Source: CATQHS01 sp963422655
GTDB lineage: Bacteria > Actinomycetota > Acidimicrobiia > Acidimicrobiales > Aldehydirespiratoraceae
DNA: 64,000 nucleotides
Direction: 5' to 3'
NCBI GenBank assembly: GCA_963422655.1
Contig: OY730440.1
Span: forward strand, 372,001-436,000
This document shows positions 26,426 through 35,018 of the stretch, in pieces. Within the stretch, counting starts at the first letter, position 1. Each line of letters opens with the position of its first letter. Position numbers and translations under genes: made by a program. A model generated the notes under the pieces. That model did not search any database. It was not told the DNA's origin and saw only the letters and a list, made by a program, of their open reading frames with translations.

Positions 26426-27786
26426 CAACCCCGAAACACAACCATCGACCGGCGCCGGATGTGGACGTGCTGGTGGTGGGGGCCGGGCCGGCCGGAGCAG
26501 CCGCAGCCGTCGGCACGGCCCGGGCCGGTTTGACCACCCTCGTGATCGACCAAGCCACCTTTCCTCGCGACAAGTGCTGCGGCGACGGTCTCACCGCTCT
26601 GGCTTTGCGGGAGCTGGAAAGGGCCGGGCTCAGGCCCGCAATGGTGCCGTCGTGGCAGCCGATCACCGGGGTTACCGTACGCTCCCCGTCGGGGCGGGAG
26701 CGGAGCTTTCCTCTACCCACCGACGGTGTCTATGCAGCAGTGGCTCAGCGGTGGGATCTCGACGCGGCCCTGGTCGGGCTGGCTCGGTCGGCCGGGGCCG
26801 ACGTGGCCGACGGTCACAGGCTCACCGGTGCCGCCGCATCCAGTCGAGGAGACATGATCCGAGTCGACGTCGAAGGCATTGGAACCGTCACCGCCGGCTG
26901 GGCCGTCGGCGCCGACGGGATGTGGTCACCTCTCCGCAAAGCTCTCGATCATAATCAGCCCGGCTACCGGGGCGAATGGCACGCCTTTCGTCAGTACTTC
27001 CGCAACACGAGCCTCCGATCGACCCGAGAGTTGTTCGTATGGTTCGAGCCCGATCTCCTGCCCGCCTATGCCTGGTTGTTTCCATTGCCGGACGGACGAG
27101 CCAACGTGGGCTTCGGCGTCCGGCGCGGCGGCCGGCACCGGATCGGAGCTATGGGCCGCATCTGGTCCGAGTTGCTGGCTCGGCCCCACATACGCCGGGT
27201 GCTGGGACCTGAAGCCGAACCTGAACAGGTCCATCGATCCTGGCCCATACCGGCTCGGGTCGGCCGGAGCCCTTTGACCGGGCCCCGAACCTTGTTCGTG
27301 GGCGATGCGGCCGCGGTGACCGACCCCATGACCGGTGAGGGCATCGGCCAAGCCTTGCTCACCGGGCGGTTGGCAGCCGAAGCCATCATCGCCGAATCGG
27401 AGGGTCCCAACCGCACTGGCACCAACCGCACTGGCACCAACCGCACTGGCACCAACCGCACTGGCACCAACCGCACTGGCACTGTTGCCGCGAGCTACGA
27501 ACGCCGGGTCCGCCGGGAGCTGGTCGCCGATGATCGTGTGTCCCGAGCCTTGACCCACGTGCTGTCCCATCCCTCGACTACCAGGGCCGGGCTGAGGGTG
27601 GCCGGTGCCAACTCGTGGACCAGACGCAACTTCGCGCGGTGGATGTTCGAGGACTATCCCCGGGCGGTTCTGGCTACACCCCGCCGATGGGGGCCGGGCG
27701 TGTTCAGTACTTCGGGAGCGTTCGGTCATCATAGGATCGATGACCGTGCCGGATACTCCACCGAACCCCGAGCCCCCAAGCCTTGA
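26422..27786 (+). CDS. Geranylgeranyl-reductase-type FAD oxidoreductase
   Basis: A 454-residue flavoprotein. VLVVGAGPAGAAAA is the FAD-binding Rossmann motif; FPRDKCCGDGLT is the GGR-family cysteine/glycine block; GWAVGADG and FVGDAAAVTDPMTGEGI form the second FAD site. Members reduce isoprenoid chains or related lipids such as menaquinone or polyprenol. The ATG at 26422 overlaps the stop of the upstream WS/DGAT remnant. Five NRTGT repeats interrupt the sequence right after the FAD-site helix, probably as a surface loop. The 3' end overlaps the PAP2 gene by 47 bp. Confidence 0.88.
   Translation: MTTPKHNHRPAPDVDVLVVGAGPAGAAAAVGTARAGLTTLVIDQATFPRDKCCGDGLTALALRELERAGLRPAMVPSWQPITGVTVRSPSGRERSFPLPTDGVYAAVAQRWDLDAALVGLARSAGADVADGHRLTGAAASSRGDMIRVDVEGIGTVTAGWAVGADGMWSPLRKALDHNQPGYRGEWHAFRQYFRNTSLRSTRELFVWFEPDLLPAYAWLFPLPDGRANVGFGVRRGGRHRIGAMGRIWSELLARPHIRRVLGPEAEPEQVHRSWPIPARVGRSPLTGPRTLFVGDAAAVTDPMTGEGIGQALLTGRLAAEAIIAESEGPNRTGTNRTGTNRTGTNRTGTNRTGTVAASYERRVRRELVADDRVSRALTHVLSHPSTTRAGLRVAGANSWTRRNFARWMFEDYPRAVLATPRRWGPGVFSTSGAFGHHRIDDRAGYSTEPRAPKP
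27409..27483 (+). repeat. Five 15-bp in-frame repeats inside a flavoprotein gene
   Basis: Five units of AACCGCACTGGCACC, essentially identical, encode NRTGT five times. There are no spacers between copies, so it is a minisatellite and not a CRISPR. Confidence 0.95.
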
Positions 27787-28357
27787 TCGAAGGGCTTCCG
27801 ACCCGACCGACGAAGGTGCCGGTCGACCCGGGAGTGGCTTGGTCGCGAGCGTCGATCGCATCGACGGGATCATCGACGCTTGGTGGGATCGCAACCTGAG
27901 GGGCCACCCCGGGCTGGACCGTCTGTTCTACACGGCATCCGAAGCAGCCGACCACTCGATCCTGTGGCACGGCCTCGGCGTGACCCGAGCCCTGATGTGC
28001 CGCCGGCCCCGCTTCGCTTTGCAGTTGAGCAGCGCCTTGGGGCTCGAGTCGGCCTTGGTCAACGGACCGGTCAAGTGGGCGTTTCGACGGAGCCGCCCCC
28101 CACCGAGGGGGCCCCGACCTCACCGGCTGCGCCAACCCCGCACCACCAGCTTTCCGAGCGGTCATGCCAGCGCCGCCATGGTGGCAGCTTCGCTGCTGTC
28201 ACGGGGAAGCCGGTGGTGGGGGCCGGGATGGTACGGACTGGCCGGGCTGGTGGCTCTCAGTCGGATCCACGTGCGGATCCATCACGCCAGCGACGTGGCC
28301 GCAGGGCTGGCTGTCGGTGCTGTCCTGGGCACTCTGGCCCGGCGAATCCTGAGCTGA
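27740..28357 (+). CDS. PAP2-family phosphatase
   Basis: A 205-residue membrane-associated acid phosphatase of the PAP2 superfamily, acting on lipid phosphates such as phosphatidate or undecaprenyl pyrophosphate. The tripartite active site is present: KWAFRRSRP, FPSGHAS and SRIHVRIHHASD. Helical segments flank them. ATG 27740 gives a plausible soluble N-terminus and overlaps the end of the upstream flavoprotein gene, so the two are probably cotranscribed. Confidence 0.88.
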   Translation: MTVPDTPPNPEPPSLDRRASDPTDEGAGRPGSGLVASVDRIDGIIDAWWDRNLRGHPGLDRLFYTASEAADHSILWHGLGVTRALMCRRPRFALQLSSALGLESALVNGPVKWAFRRSRPPPRGPRPHRLRQPRTTSFPSGHASAAMVAASLLSRGSRWWGPGWYGLAGLVALSRIHVRIHHASDVAAGLAVGAVLGTLARRILS

Positions 28358-28373
28358 GCCGAGCCGGCCCGAG

Positions 28374-28577
28374 TCAGTGTTCGGCCGAAACCGGTTCGGC
28401 AGGAACGAGCGGAGCCAAGGATCGTCCGTCGAGCAGGCATCGCACATCGAGCAGCAGATCGAGCACCTCGATGGCCGGGATGATCTCACGTTGCTGGAGC
28501 CGGCTCAGCCCATTGTCGATCAGGGCCACCGCCTCAGGGATCGGCGCCGACTCGATCACATCGACTGTGTCGTTCAC
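28374..28577 (-). CDS. Small hypothetical protein (67 aa)
   Basis: A short acidic alpha-helical protein with no recognised family. Support comes from the GTG start at 28577 with GGAGG about eight bases upstream, coding-like third positions, and placement between two plus-strand genes that it does not overlap. Its helices (IPEAVALIDNGLSRLQQ; AIEVLDLLLDVRCLL) suggest a partner-binding or dimerising protein. Confidence 0.6.
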   Translation of the reverse strand: MNDTVDVIESAPIPEAVALIDNGLSRLQQREIIPAIEVLDLLLDVRCLLDGRSLAPLVPAEPVSAEH

Positions 28578-28658
28578 CTGAGACCTCCGCTCCAGTCATC
28601 ACCACTTGGGGAGCCAATCTTACCCACCCGAGCCGGTGTCGCGTTGGATGCCGGGCCT

Positions 28659-28664
28659 TAATAT
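28659..28664 (+). promoter_or_regulatory. Likely -10 box, leaderless start of SDR gene
   Basis: TAATAT, the best -10 match in this part of the window, ends exactly six bases before the ATG at 28671. It predicts a transcript that begins on the start codon. Confidence 0.6.
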
Positions 28665-28670
28665 CGCATC

Positions 28671-29444
28671 ATGGACTTGGTCGGCACTGTCGCCGCCGTC
28701 ACCGGAGGAGCCAGCGGGATCGGCCGAGCCCTGGCCCGGCGGCTCGGCCAGGAGGGAGCGACGGTAGCCGTGGTCGATCTCGACGGGCCGGGTGCTCAGG
28801 CCGTGGCCGACGAGATAGGCGGGTTGGGGGTTGAAACCGATGTCGCTGACGAGCCGGCCGTAGTCGATCTGATCGCCCGGATCGAGCGTGACTTGGGTCC
28901 GCTGGAGCTGTGGTGCGGCAACGCCGGCATCGGCGGGTCGGGCGGTTTGGAGCTCCTCGACGAGGAGTGGAATCACTTCTGGACCGTGAACCTCATGGCC
29001 CACGTGATCGCCGGTCGCCATCTGATCCCTCGCTGGGTGGGGCGGGGATCGGGTCATCTGCTCATCACCGCGTCGGCGGCCGGGCTGCTCACCAACCTCG
29101 GAACCGCCGCTTACGCGGTGACCAAGCACGCCGCGGTGGCTCTGGCCGAGTGGCTGGCCATCACCTACGGCGACCAAGGTGTGCGGGTGTCATGCCTGTG
29201 CCCGCAGGGGGTCGTAACGCCCATGACCGCAGTCGAGGGCAGCCTGGCCGTGGAACAAGTGAAGGCCTTGGGCCTCATGGAGCCCGAGGAGGTGGCCGAC
29301 GCCGCCGTCGAGGGTTTGCGGACCAACCGGTTCCTGATCCTTCCCCACCCCGAAGTGGCGACCTACGAGCAGCGCCGGGCCGCCGACCGGGAGCGGTGGC
29401 TGGCCGGGATGCGCAAGATGCAGCGCCGCTTGGGCGGGGATTGA
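28671..29444 (+). CDS. Short-chain dehydrogenase/reductase
   Basis: A 257-residue NAD(P)-dependent oxidoreductase. TGGASGIG near residues 11-18 is the cofactor glycine motif, with an acidic VVDLD after strand 2 that favours NAD(H). CGNAGIGG, the catalytic serine in LLITASAAG and YAVTKH complete the classical set. The C-terminal tail after ILPHPEVATY is basic. The substrate is unknown. It faces the LLM oxidoreductase gene convergently. Confidence 0.9.
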   Translation: MDLVGTVAAVTGGASGIGRALARRLGQEGATVAVVDLDGPGAQAVADEIGGLGVETDVADEPAVVDLIARIERDLGPLELWCGNAGIGGSGGLELLDEEWNHFWTVNLMAHVIAGRHLIPRWVGRGSGHLLITASAAGLLTNLGTAAYAVTKHAAVALAEWLAITYGDQGVRVSCLCPQGVVTPMTAVEGSLAVEQVKALGLMEPEEVADAAVEGLRTNRFLILPHPEVATYEQRRAADRERWLAGMRKMQRRLGGD

Positions 29445-29468
29445 CCGCTGCCGGTGCGTGGAGATCGG

Positions 29469-30428
29469 TCATCCGGGCCCGAGAGCCCGCACGGCTTCGG
29501 TTTCGTCGACGCCGGTGGCGGGAATCAGCGACAGTACCGGGCAGGTCACGCCGTTGTCGATATAGCGCTGGATGCGCGCTCGGCACTGCTGGGGCGAGCC
29601 GTGCACGAGCAGCTCGTCGATGACCGTTTCGGGAATCTTGGCCAGCGCGCCTCTTCGATCGCCGGCCTCCCATTGCTCCCAGTGCTCACCGAGCATGTCG
29701 CCGCGGCCCAGCCACTGGTGAAACGCCTTGTAAACCGGCACGTTCACGTAGGCGGCCAAGACGAACCGGCCGGTGGCGAGAGCGATCTCTCGGTCCGGGG
29801 TGGCGACAACGAAGATGCGGGCCGCGATCTCGGCCGCCGGGTTCTCGGCCCTGACGATGCCGGTCACCCGGCCGGCGTCATCGGGCGAGAGCCAGTTGAC
29901 GATGGCGCCGTCGGCTTCGCGTCCGGCCAAGCGCAGCATCTGCTCCCGCAGGGCGGCCACCATGACCGGTATCGGTTCGGGGACGGGGACGCGGAGCCGG
30001 AAACCTCGGATCGAGAAAGTTTCGTAGTCCTCGGTGACCTTCTCGCCGCTGAAGGCGGTTCTCAGGAACCGCACGGTGTCGCGCACCCGCTTGTAGGGGT
30101 CCCGGAAAGAGATCCCGTTCCAGCCCTCCACGATCACGTTGGACGACGTCCCGATGCCGAGCACGAACCGCCCCGGAGCAGCCGCCGCCATGGTCGCCGC
30201 CGACTGGACCAGCAAGGCCGGCCCCCGGGTGAAGGCCGGAAGGATGGCGGTCCCGAGCCGCAGTGTCGGCGCCCATACCGATGCCAGCGCCAGCGGGGTG
30301 AGACCGTCCGTGCCGTCGGCCTCGGCCGACCAAACGTCGGTGTACCCTGACGAGGCCAGCTCTGCCACCAGCTCTCGTTGGGCGTGAAGGGGTCCCGACA
30401 GTGGGATGGTTACGCCATAGCGCTGCAT
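29469..30428 (-). CDS. Luciferase-like (LLM) F420-dependent oxidoreductase
   Basis: A 319-residue TIM-barrel oxidoreductase of the bacterial luciferase superfamily. Residues WSAEADGTDGLTPLALAS, RLGTAI and GRFVLGIGTSSNVIVEGWNG match the F420-binding subfamily common in Actinobacteria. LREQMLRLAGREADGAIVNWLSP forms the later barrel. FMN use cannot be excluded from sequence. Starts at ATG 30428 and is convergent with the SDR gene, with 24 bp between. Confidence 0.85.
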   Translation of the reverse strand: MQRYGVTIPLSGPLHAQRELVAELASSGYTDVWSAEADGTDGLTPLALASVWAPTLRLGTAILPAFTRGPALLVQSAATMAAAAPGRFVLGIGTSSNVIVEGWNGISFRDPYKRVRDTVRFLRTAFSGEKVTEDYETFSIRGFRLRVPVPEPIPVMVAALREQMLRLAGREADGAIVNWLSPDDAGRVTGIVRAENPAAEIAARIFVVATPDREIALATGRFVLAAYVNVPVYKAFHQWLGRGDMLGEHWEQWEAGDRRGALAKIPETVIDELLVHGSPQQCRARIQRYIDNGVTCPVLSLIPATGVDETEAVRALGPG

Positions 30429-30514
30429 AGTTGCTCCAGGGTGACCGACCGCAGACGAGAATGCAAGAAGCCATGAGAATCGGCACTGTCACACCCCATC
30501 GCCATCATGGGGCC

Positions 30515-30697
30515 ATGACCGATCAACTCGTCCTGATCCACGTCGAACCGGAATGGCAACTCGACCTCGCCACCCGGGAGCGGGGCCGTAGAGAGGTTGC
30601 CCGAGCCCGGCACATCCTCCAGCAGGCCCGCAGCCGACAGGTCGGCGGCCGAGCCGCCTCCGAAATCCCGGCCGTCGAGTTGGCCTCGGTCGCCTGA
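30515..30697 (+). CDS. Small hypothetical protein (60 aa)
   Basis: Starts MTDQLVLIHVEPEW and continues with a highly charged helix (TRERGRREVARARHIL). Codon third positions are GC-rich as in the real genes around it, and nothing else occupies this stretch. It lies 49 bp before the thermonuclease gene. No family recognised. Confidence 0.5.
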   Translation: MTDQLVLIHVEPEWQLDLATRERGRREVARARHILQQARSRQVGGRAASEIPAVELASVA

Positions 30698-30746
30698 GGT
30701 CGGCTCCAATGGCTCCTGAATGGGGCCATGACCTACCCTCATCGCT

Positions 30747-31358
30747 GTGGCCTCAAGCTTTGCCAATGCCACACTAGCGAGAATGAAGCTGGCTGGTTTC
30801 ACCTTGGCCGGTCTGGCGCTGATCGCGGCCGTTCTGGTGCTGATCGCGGCCGTCTACAAATCGTTCGATTCGTCCGATCCACTAATCTCCGGTGACGACT
30901 CCTCGACATCGAACGCCTCGACGCCCAACGCCACCGTAGAGCGGGTGGTCGACGGCGACACCATCGTGGTAACCGTCACCGGAGCCAGCGGGACCCATAC
31001 GGTCAGGCTCATCGGCATCGACACCCCCGAGACGGTCCACCCGGCTCGCCCCGAGGAGTGTTACGGCGCCGAGGCGACCAGCTACATCCAGACCCTGTTG
31101 CCGGAGGGAACCCCGATCACTCTCGTCCGTGATATCGAAGCCCACGATGGCTTCGAGCGGCTGCTGGCCTACGTCTACCGTTCCAGCGACGGCTTGTTCG
31201 TCAACTCGGCGATGGTGGCATCGGGCCATGCCGCCGCCTATCCCTACCCGCCCAACCGGTACCATGCGGACCACTTGGCCCGAGCCGAGGGCGAGGCCAG
31301 AGCGGTCGGATCGGGGTTGTGGGGAGCCTGTGGCGGGCCGGACCGGCCACTGCACTGA
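30747..31358 (+). CDS. Membrane-anchored thermonuclease (SNase-like)
   Basis: A 203-residue staphylococcal-nuclease-fold protein: one N-terminal helix, a Ser/Thr linker and a nuclease domain. VDGDTI, RLIGIDTPE (catalytic Arg and Glu) and ERLLAYVY (second catalytic Arg) are conserved. The usual terminal GLW appears as GSGLWGAC. GTG 30747 is preferred because TACCCT lies seven bases upstream as a leaderless -10; ATG 30783 would begin directly at the helix. An imperfect 21-bp duplication (30813-30854) lengthens the helix. Confidence 0.85.
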   Translation: MASSFANATLARMKLAGFTLAGLALIAAVLVLIAAVYKSFDSSDPLISGDDSSTSNASTPNATVERVVDGDTIVVTVTGASGTHTVRLIGIDTPETVHPARPEECYGAEATSYIQTLLPEGTPITLVRDIEAHDGFERLLAYVYRSSDGLFVNSAMVASGHAAAYPYPPNRYHADHLARAEGEARAVGSGLWGACGGPDRPLH

Positions 31359-31405
31359 ACCGATCCGGGCCCGATCTGCTTCGGTCATCAGCGGTTCTCA
31401 TCGGA

Positions 31406-31411
31406 TACCGT
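31406..31411 (+). promoter_or_regulatory. Likely -10 box, leaderless start of ChbG-like gene
   Basis: TACCGT ends six bases before the GTG at 31418, which fixes that GTG as the likely start over upstream alternatives. Confidence 0.5.
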
Positions 31412-31417
31412 CACCTC

Positions 31418-32245
31418 GTGGATTCGTTGACCGTTCGTCTCGGGTACCCGGCCGACGCTCGGCTCGTGATCGTCAGCGCCGATCGGATAGGGACCACCCA
31501 CGCCTCCACTTCGGGGGGTTACCGGGCTATCCGGTCGGGCGCGGCCACCACCGGTACCATCGTCATGCCCGGCGCGTGGTCCCGACACGCATCAGAGCTG
31601 TACCGGGGTGAGGACCTCGGCGTGCACCTCACCTTGAACTCCGAGCTCGACTGCTTCCGCTGGGGGCCGCTCACCAGCGCTCCCAGCCTGCTCGACGGTG
31701 ACGGCGGTTTCCCGCGGACGGTCCAAGACCTGTGGGATCACGCCGATCTGGACGAGGTCCGCCGCGAGTGCCGAGCCCAACTGGAACGAGCCGTTCTGTG
31801 GGGGTTCGATGTCAGCCATCTGACCACTCACATGGGGGCCATGCAGCAACGGCCGGAGTTCTTCGACGTACTCGTCGACCTGGCTGTCACTTTCGATCTC
31901 CCGGTCCGGCTCGAGAGCGGTGAAGCCGAATCGAACGCCGGATTTCCTTTCCGGTCGCTGGCCGCCCGAAGAGGCATCGACATGCCCGACCATTTCCGAC
32001 TGGTCCGGGGCGCGGCCCGCACCCATGCCATGGAGACGCTGGCCGATCTATCTCCCGGCGTCACCGAACTCTCTTTGAGTCCCAGCTCGGACGAACCCGA
32101 GATCCATGCTGTCGACCCTAGCGCTCCTGGTCGGGTCGACGACCTCTACTTGGCCCTGTCCGGGCTCGGAAGGGCCATCGCCGCGGCCGGGGCCGAGACC
32201 ATCGGCTACCGAGCCCTGCGTACCGCTCAACGTTCCCGGAGCTGA
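31418..32245 (+). CDS. ChbG/HpnK (YdjC)-family carbohydrate deacetylase, altered metal site
   Basis: A 275-residue protein with the YdjC fold, whose members deacetylate chitooligosaccharides or hopanoid sugars. LGVHLTLNSE and SHLTTHMGAM supply the two metal histidines. The N-terminal NADDFG motif reads SADRIG here: the first aspartate stays but the second, normally a metal ligand, is arginine. The order RLGYPADARLVIVSAD to GLGRAIAAAGAETIGYRAL covers the whole domain. It may be catalytically altered or inactive; the family assignment is fairly safe, the activity is not. Confidence 0.78.
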   Translation: MDSLTVRLGYPADARLVIVSADRIGTTHASTSGGYRAIRSGAATTGTIVMPGAWSRHASELYRGEDLGVHLTLNSELDCFRWGPLTSAPSLLDGDGGFPRTVQDLWDHADLDEVRRECRAQLERAVLWGFDVSHLTTHMGAMQQRPEFFDVLVDLAVTFDLPVRLESGEAESNAGFPFRSLAARRGIDMPDHFRLVRGAARTHAMETLADLSPGVTELSLSPSSDEPEIHAVDPSAPGRVDDLYLALSGLGRAIAAAGAETIGYRALRTAQRSRS

Positions 32246-32384
32246 CCCCTCCCCCTTCTGGGGTAGCTTGTTTGGGTTGCTTGCGACCGAGTTCGCTCTG
32301 CGCTGTTCGCCCTGTGCTCGGCTCTTGGGGTGTCGAGTTGTTCTCCAGCAGTGTTCGGTTCAGAGCTATGTCGACCGGCGGGGA
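32246..32384. other. Intergenic, nothing recognised
   Basis: 139 bases between the convergent ChbG-like and SCP2 genes. A weak C-rich/G-rich pairing (CCCTCCCCC with TGGGG) lies next to the upstream stop, and no T-run follows. No RNA gene or conserved ORF is visible. Confidence 0.5.
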
Positions 32385-32771
32385 TCAGGCCCGAACTCGA
32401 AGGGCGGCCAGAGCAGGCAGGAGCCGGGCCGACGATCTCACCGGACGCAAACCGTCGAACAGCAAGGCGTGATCGCCCTCCACCTTCACTTGGCCCCTCA
32501 TAAAGGCCACTTCCAGCGACAACTCACCAAACCAGAGCGCCTCGAAATCCTCATAGGACCAATTGAGCACCACATCAGGCTCGTAGTGCCGGCCCCGGGC
32601 CAAAACTGTCAGCCGGCCCGTTTCGAAGATGGCATGAAAGGCAACCGCCCGGGCCGGCGAGCCGCTCACGACCGTCTGGACCACAGCATCAGCGCCATCG
32701 AGGCCGGGGAGATCGGCCAGGGCCTGCGCCACCGCCGAAAGCCAGCCGTCGGTCAACAGCTCGGCGGCCAC
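32385..32771 (-). CDS. SCP2 sterol-carrier domain protein
   Basis: A 128-residue single-domain protein of the SCP2 fold (SDAVVQ-type start, ARAVAFHAIFETGRLTVLARG, then a VVLNWSYEDFEALWFGE strand-helix pair and MRGQVKVEGDHALLFDGLRPV), a hydrophobic-ligand binder often found in actinobacterial lipid or steroid pathways. The GTG start lies nine bases after the mca stop, so the two are probably cotranscribed. Confidence 0.75.
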   Translation of the reverse strand: MAAELLTDGWLSAVAQALADLPGLDGADAVVQTVVSGSPARAVAFHAIFETGRLTVLARGRHYEPDVVLNWSYEDFEALWFGELSLEVAFMRGQVKVEGDHALLFDGLRPVRSSARLLPALAALRVRA

Positions 32772-32780
32772 CTCAGCCCG

Positions 32781-33653
32781 TCACCGGCGTTGCCGCTGCG
32801 TTGGCAACCCGGCGAACAGGTCACGTTCGGGATGGGTGCTCGGCACCGGCCCCCGGGCCCGCACGTAGTCGTCGAAGGGGTGGATCGACCGTTCCACATC
32901 GGGCGGGAGGCCGAACCAGAAAGTCGACTCGGGGTCGACCTGGGAGGCATGGGCCTTCAGCCCGTCGATCCGAGCGTCGACGAAATCGGCAACCGGTATC
33001 TGGGTGGTGAGCCGATCGTCCTGGGAGTCACGCTGGAACCAGCGCTCGTCGTAGGGGGACTCCAGCCCCAGGTTCAGAAAGGCGCGATGGCGATCCTCGA
33101 TCCGTTGACGAGACCACATCGTGTAGTACAGCTTCGTCGGAGTCCAAGGCTGGCCCAGATCCCGACGGTGCGATGGGTCACCGGCCCGGTCGAAGGCCGG
33201 AATCGAGATGTCGTGAACCCGGATGTGGTCGGGATGCTGGTACAGGCCTTGGTCGTCGGGGTAGGTCACGATCACCTGGGGACGCTCGCGCCGGATGATC
33301 TCGACCAGCCGGTCCACCGCCTCGTCGAAATCGGCGTTGGCGAAGCAATCCGGGTGGGAGTTCGCCTCGGAGCCTTTCATGCCCGAGTCTCGGTATCCCA
33401 GCATCACCACTTCGTCGTAGCCGATGATCCGAGCCGCTCGGGCCAGTTCGTCCCGGCGGATCTCGGCCAGCCTGCCCCTCGTCTCCGGGCTGTCGAGGGC
33501 CGGGTTCAGGATCTCGCCCTCCTCGCCCCCGGTGCAACACACCAGCACGGTACGCACGCCTCGGGCGTGATACATCGCCACCGTGGAGGCACCCTTTGAC
33601 GCCTCGTCATCGGGGTGGGCGTGCACTGTCAACAGGCAGAAGCGCTCGTTCAT
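32781..33653 (-). CDS. mca: Mycothiol S-conjugate amidase
   Basis: A 290-residue zinc amidase that cleaves mycothiol conjugates to release mercapturic acids in detoxification. HAHPDDEASKG near residues 11-21 is the Mca form of the metal motif; TGGEEGEILNPAL, LGYRDSGMKG, YPDDQGLYQHPDHIRVHD and LKAHASQVDP are all typical of Mca over MshB. Its presence indicates a mycothiol-making actinobacterium. Downstream lies the SCP2 gene. Confidence 0.93.
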   Translation of the reverse strand: MNERFCLLTVHAHPDDEASKGASTVAMYHARGVRTVLVCCTGGEEGEILNPALDSPETRGRLAEIRRDELARAARIIGYDEVVMLGYRDSGMKGSEANSHPDCFANADFDEAVDRLVEIIRRERPQVIVTYPDDQGLYQHPDHIRVHDISIPAFDRAGDPSHRRDLGQPWTPTKLYYTMWSRQRIEDRHRAFLNLGLESPYDERWFQRDSQDDRLTTQIPVADFVDARIDGLKAHASQVDPESTFWFGLPPDVERSIHPFDDYVRARGPVPSTHPERDLFAGLPTQRQRR

Positions 33654-33685
33654 CGCCCCGAGAACCTACCGTGGCTCCGATCCCA

Positions 33686-34906
33686 TCAGACCGGTTCGAA
33701 CTCAATCCCCCCGTCGTCATGGTCGACGAGCCTGAAGCCGCAGATTTCGGCCAACCGCGCCCGGCCCTCGTCGGGTCCGCTGGTGATCAGTTCATCGGCA
33801 CCCTGAAGGACTGCTGTCCCCCTGGGCCGGTAGAGGTACTGGCCTCCTCGGCGGATGGCCAGCACGGTGAAGCCGGGTTCGATCCCCAACCGGAGATGGC
33901 GGAGCGACGAACCGGCCGCTGTCGAACCAGCCGCCACCGGGATCCGCACCACCACCTCGTCGCTGTCACCCAGGGCGATCCCCAGGATCGGATGTACGTC
34001 CTCGTGCTTCTCGATGAGCCAGACCATCTGCTGGGCCTGATCGCCGAGATCCTCAGCGGCCTGCGACAGATGGAGCAGTCCCCGCAACCCGGCCAGGTCG
34101 ACGTTGTCGCGGGCAGCCCGAAGGACCCACAGCACGAGCCGGTCGTGCATCTCGTCGAGCCGGTCCTCGAGGTGGCGAACCTCGGCGGCCAGTCCCAGAT
34201 CGTGCAGCACCAAAGCCGAGTAGGCCAGGCCCACGGCCGTCTCGGACAGGTTCTTCATCTCCACCAGCAGGTCGACGGCCCGATCAAGATCGGTGACCGA
34301 GGAGTCGGCAGGCTGGTCCGAGGGCGGCGACCAGTCGGGCGAGCCGGCAAGCTGGCGCAGCTCGACGATGCCGGCGGGCGCCCCCCGCAGGAACAAGACG
34401 TCGTCGGGCACGATCACTGTCTCGCCACCGACATCGGTGATCCATTCCCGGTCCCGGCGGATGGCCATGACCCGCATACCGGTCTGAACCGGGATCTCGT
34501 GATCAGCCAACCGTCGGTGGGTCAGAGCCGACCCCTCCGAGACCAGCACCCGGTGCGACACCTCCTCAGCCGCGCTGAGATCAGCCACCAACTGAGCCGG
34601 GATGCCCAGCTTGTGGGTGACGATACGGGCGATGTCCACGGCGTCGTTGGCGATGCGCTCTATTGCCGACACCACCTGCAGCACCGAGGACATGCCCTCG
34701 GAGTCCTTGGGGTCACGCACGGCCATGATGCACACCGCCCGCATGTCCTGCACGAGGTCGCTCATCCGCTCCTCGAGATCGCCTACTTCGTCGGCCATGT
34801 CGGGGTCGCCGAAGTACAAGGCGGCATAGGCCAAATCGACCATCAGCTCAGAGGTGTCCTTGGCCTCGGCCAGCATCTCCCTCAGATTGCGCGGTCTGTC
34901 TTCCAT
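33686..34906 (-). CDS. Double PhoU/TrkA_C regulatory protein
   Basis: A 406-residue soluble protein made of two tandem copies of a PhoU-like helical domain plus a TrkA_C/RCK_C beta domain: first DTSELMVDLAYAALYFGDPDMADEVGDLEERM then GMRVMAIRRDREW, and again NLSETAVGLAYSALVLHDLGLAAEVRHLEDRL then GFTVLAIRRGGQY. Such domains bind cations, nucleotides or polyphosphate-type ligands and gate ion transporters. ATG 34906 follows GGGAG; an upstream frame of Arg/Cys residues was rejected. It lies 112 bp downstream of the SLC41/MgtE-type transporter on the same strand, so it is probably that transporter's regulator. Confidence 0.82.
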   Translation of the reverse strand: MEDRPRNLREMLAEAKDTSELMVDLAYAALYFGDPDMADEVGDLEERMSDLVQDMRAVCIMAVRDPKDSEGMSSVLQVVSAIERIANDAVDIARIVTHKLGIPAQLVADLSAAEEVSHRVLVSEGSALTHRRLADHEIPVQTGMRVMAIRRDREWITDVGGETVIVPDDVLFLRGAPAGIVELRQLAGSPDWSPPSDQPADSSVTDLDRAVDLLVEMKNLSETAVGLAYSALVLHDLGLAAEVRHLEDRLDEMHDRLVLWVLRAARDNVDLAGLRGLLHLSQAAEDLGDQAQQMVWLIEKHEDVHPILGIALGDSDEVVVRIPVAAGSTAAGSSLRHLRLGIEPGFTVLAIRRGGQYLYRPRGTAVLQGADELITSGPDEGRARLAEICGFRLVDHDDGGIEFEPV

Positions 34907-35018
34907 CAGTTCTCCCGCAGTAGCGCCATCGTAGATCGGCCGGTACCGCCACCAGTCGAAAATCTCGCAACACCGGCGCCGGCATGCCCGCCGCACGGCT
35001 CGGTCCGGCTCCTCGGCT

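Noticed and set aside
27409..27483. Possible CRISPR-like array
   Set aside because: Units are contiguous without spacers and keep the reading frame of the flavoprotein.
32246..32384. Rho-independent terminator between convergent genes
   Set aside because: Weak pairing and no T-tract; not distinct from background.
33687..33712. tRNA T-loop-like GGTTCGAACTC
   Set aside because: Lies inside the end of the PhoU/TrkA_C gene and no acceptor or anticodon arm can be folded around it.
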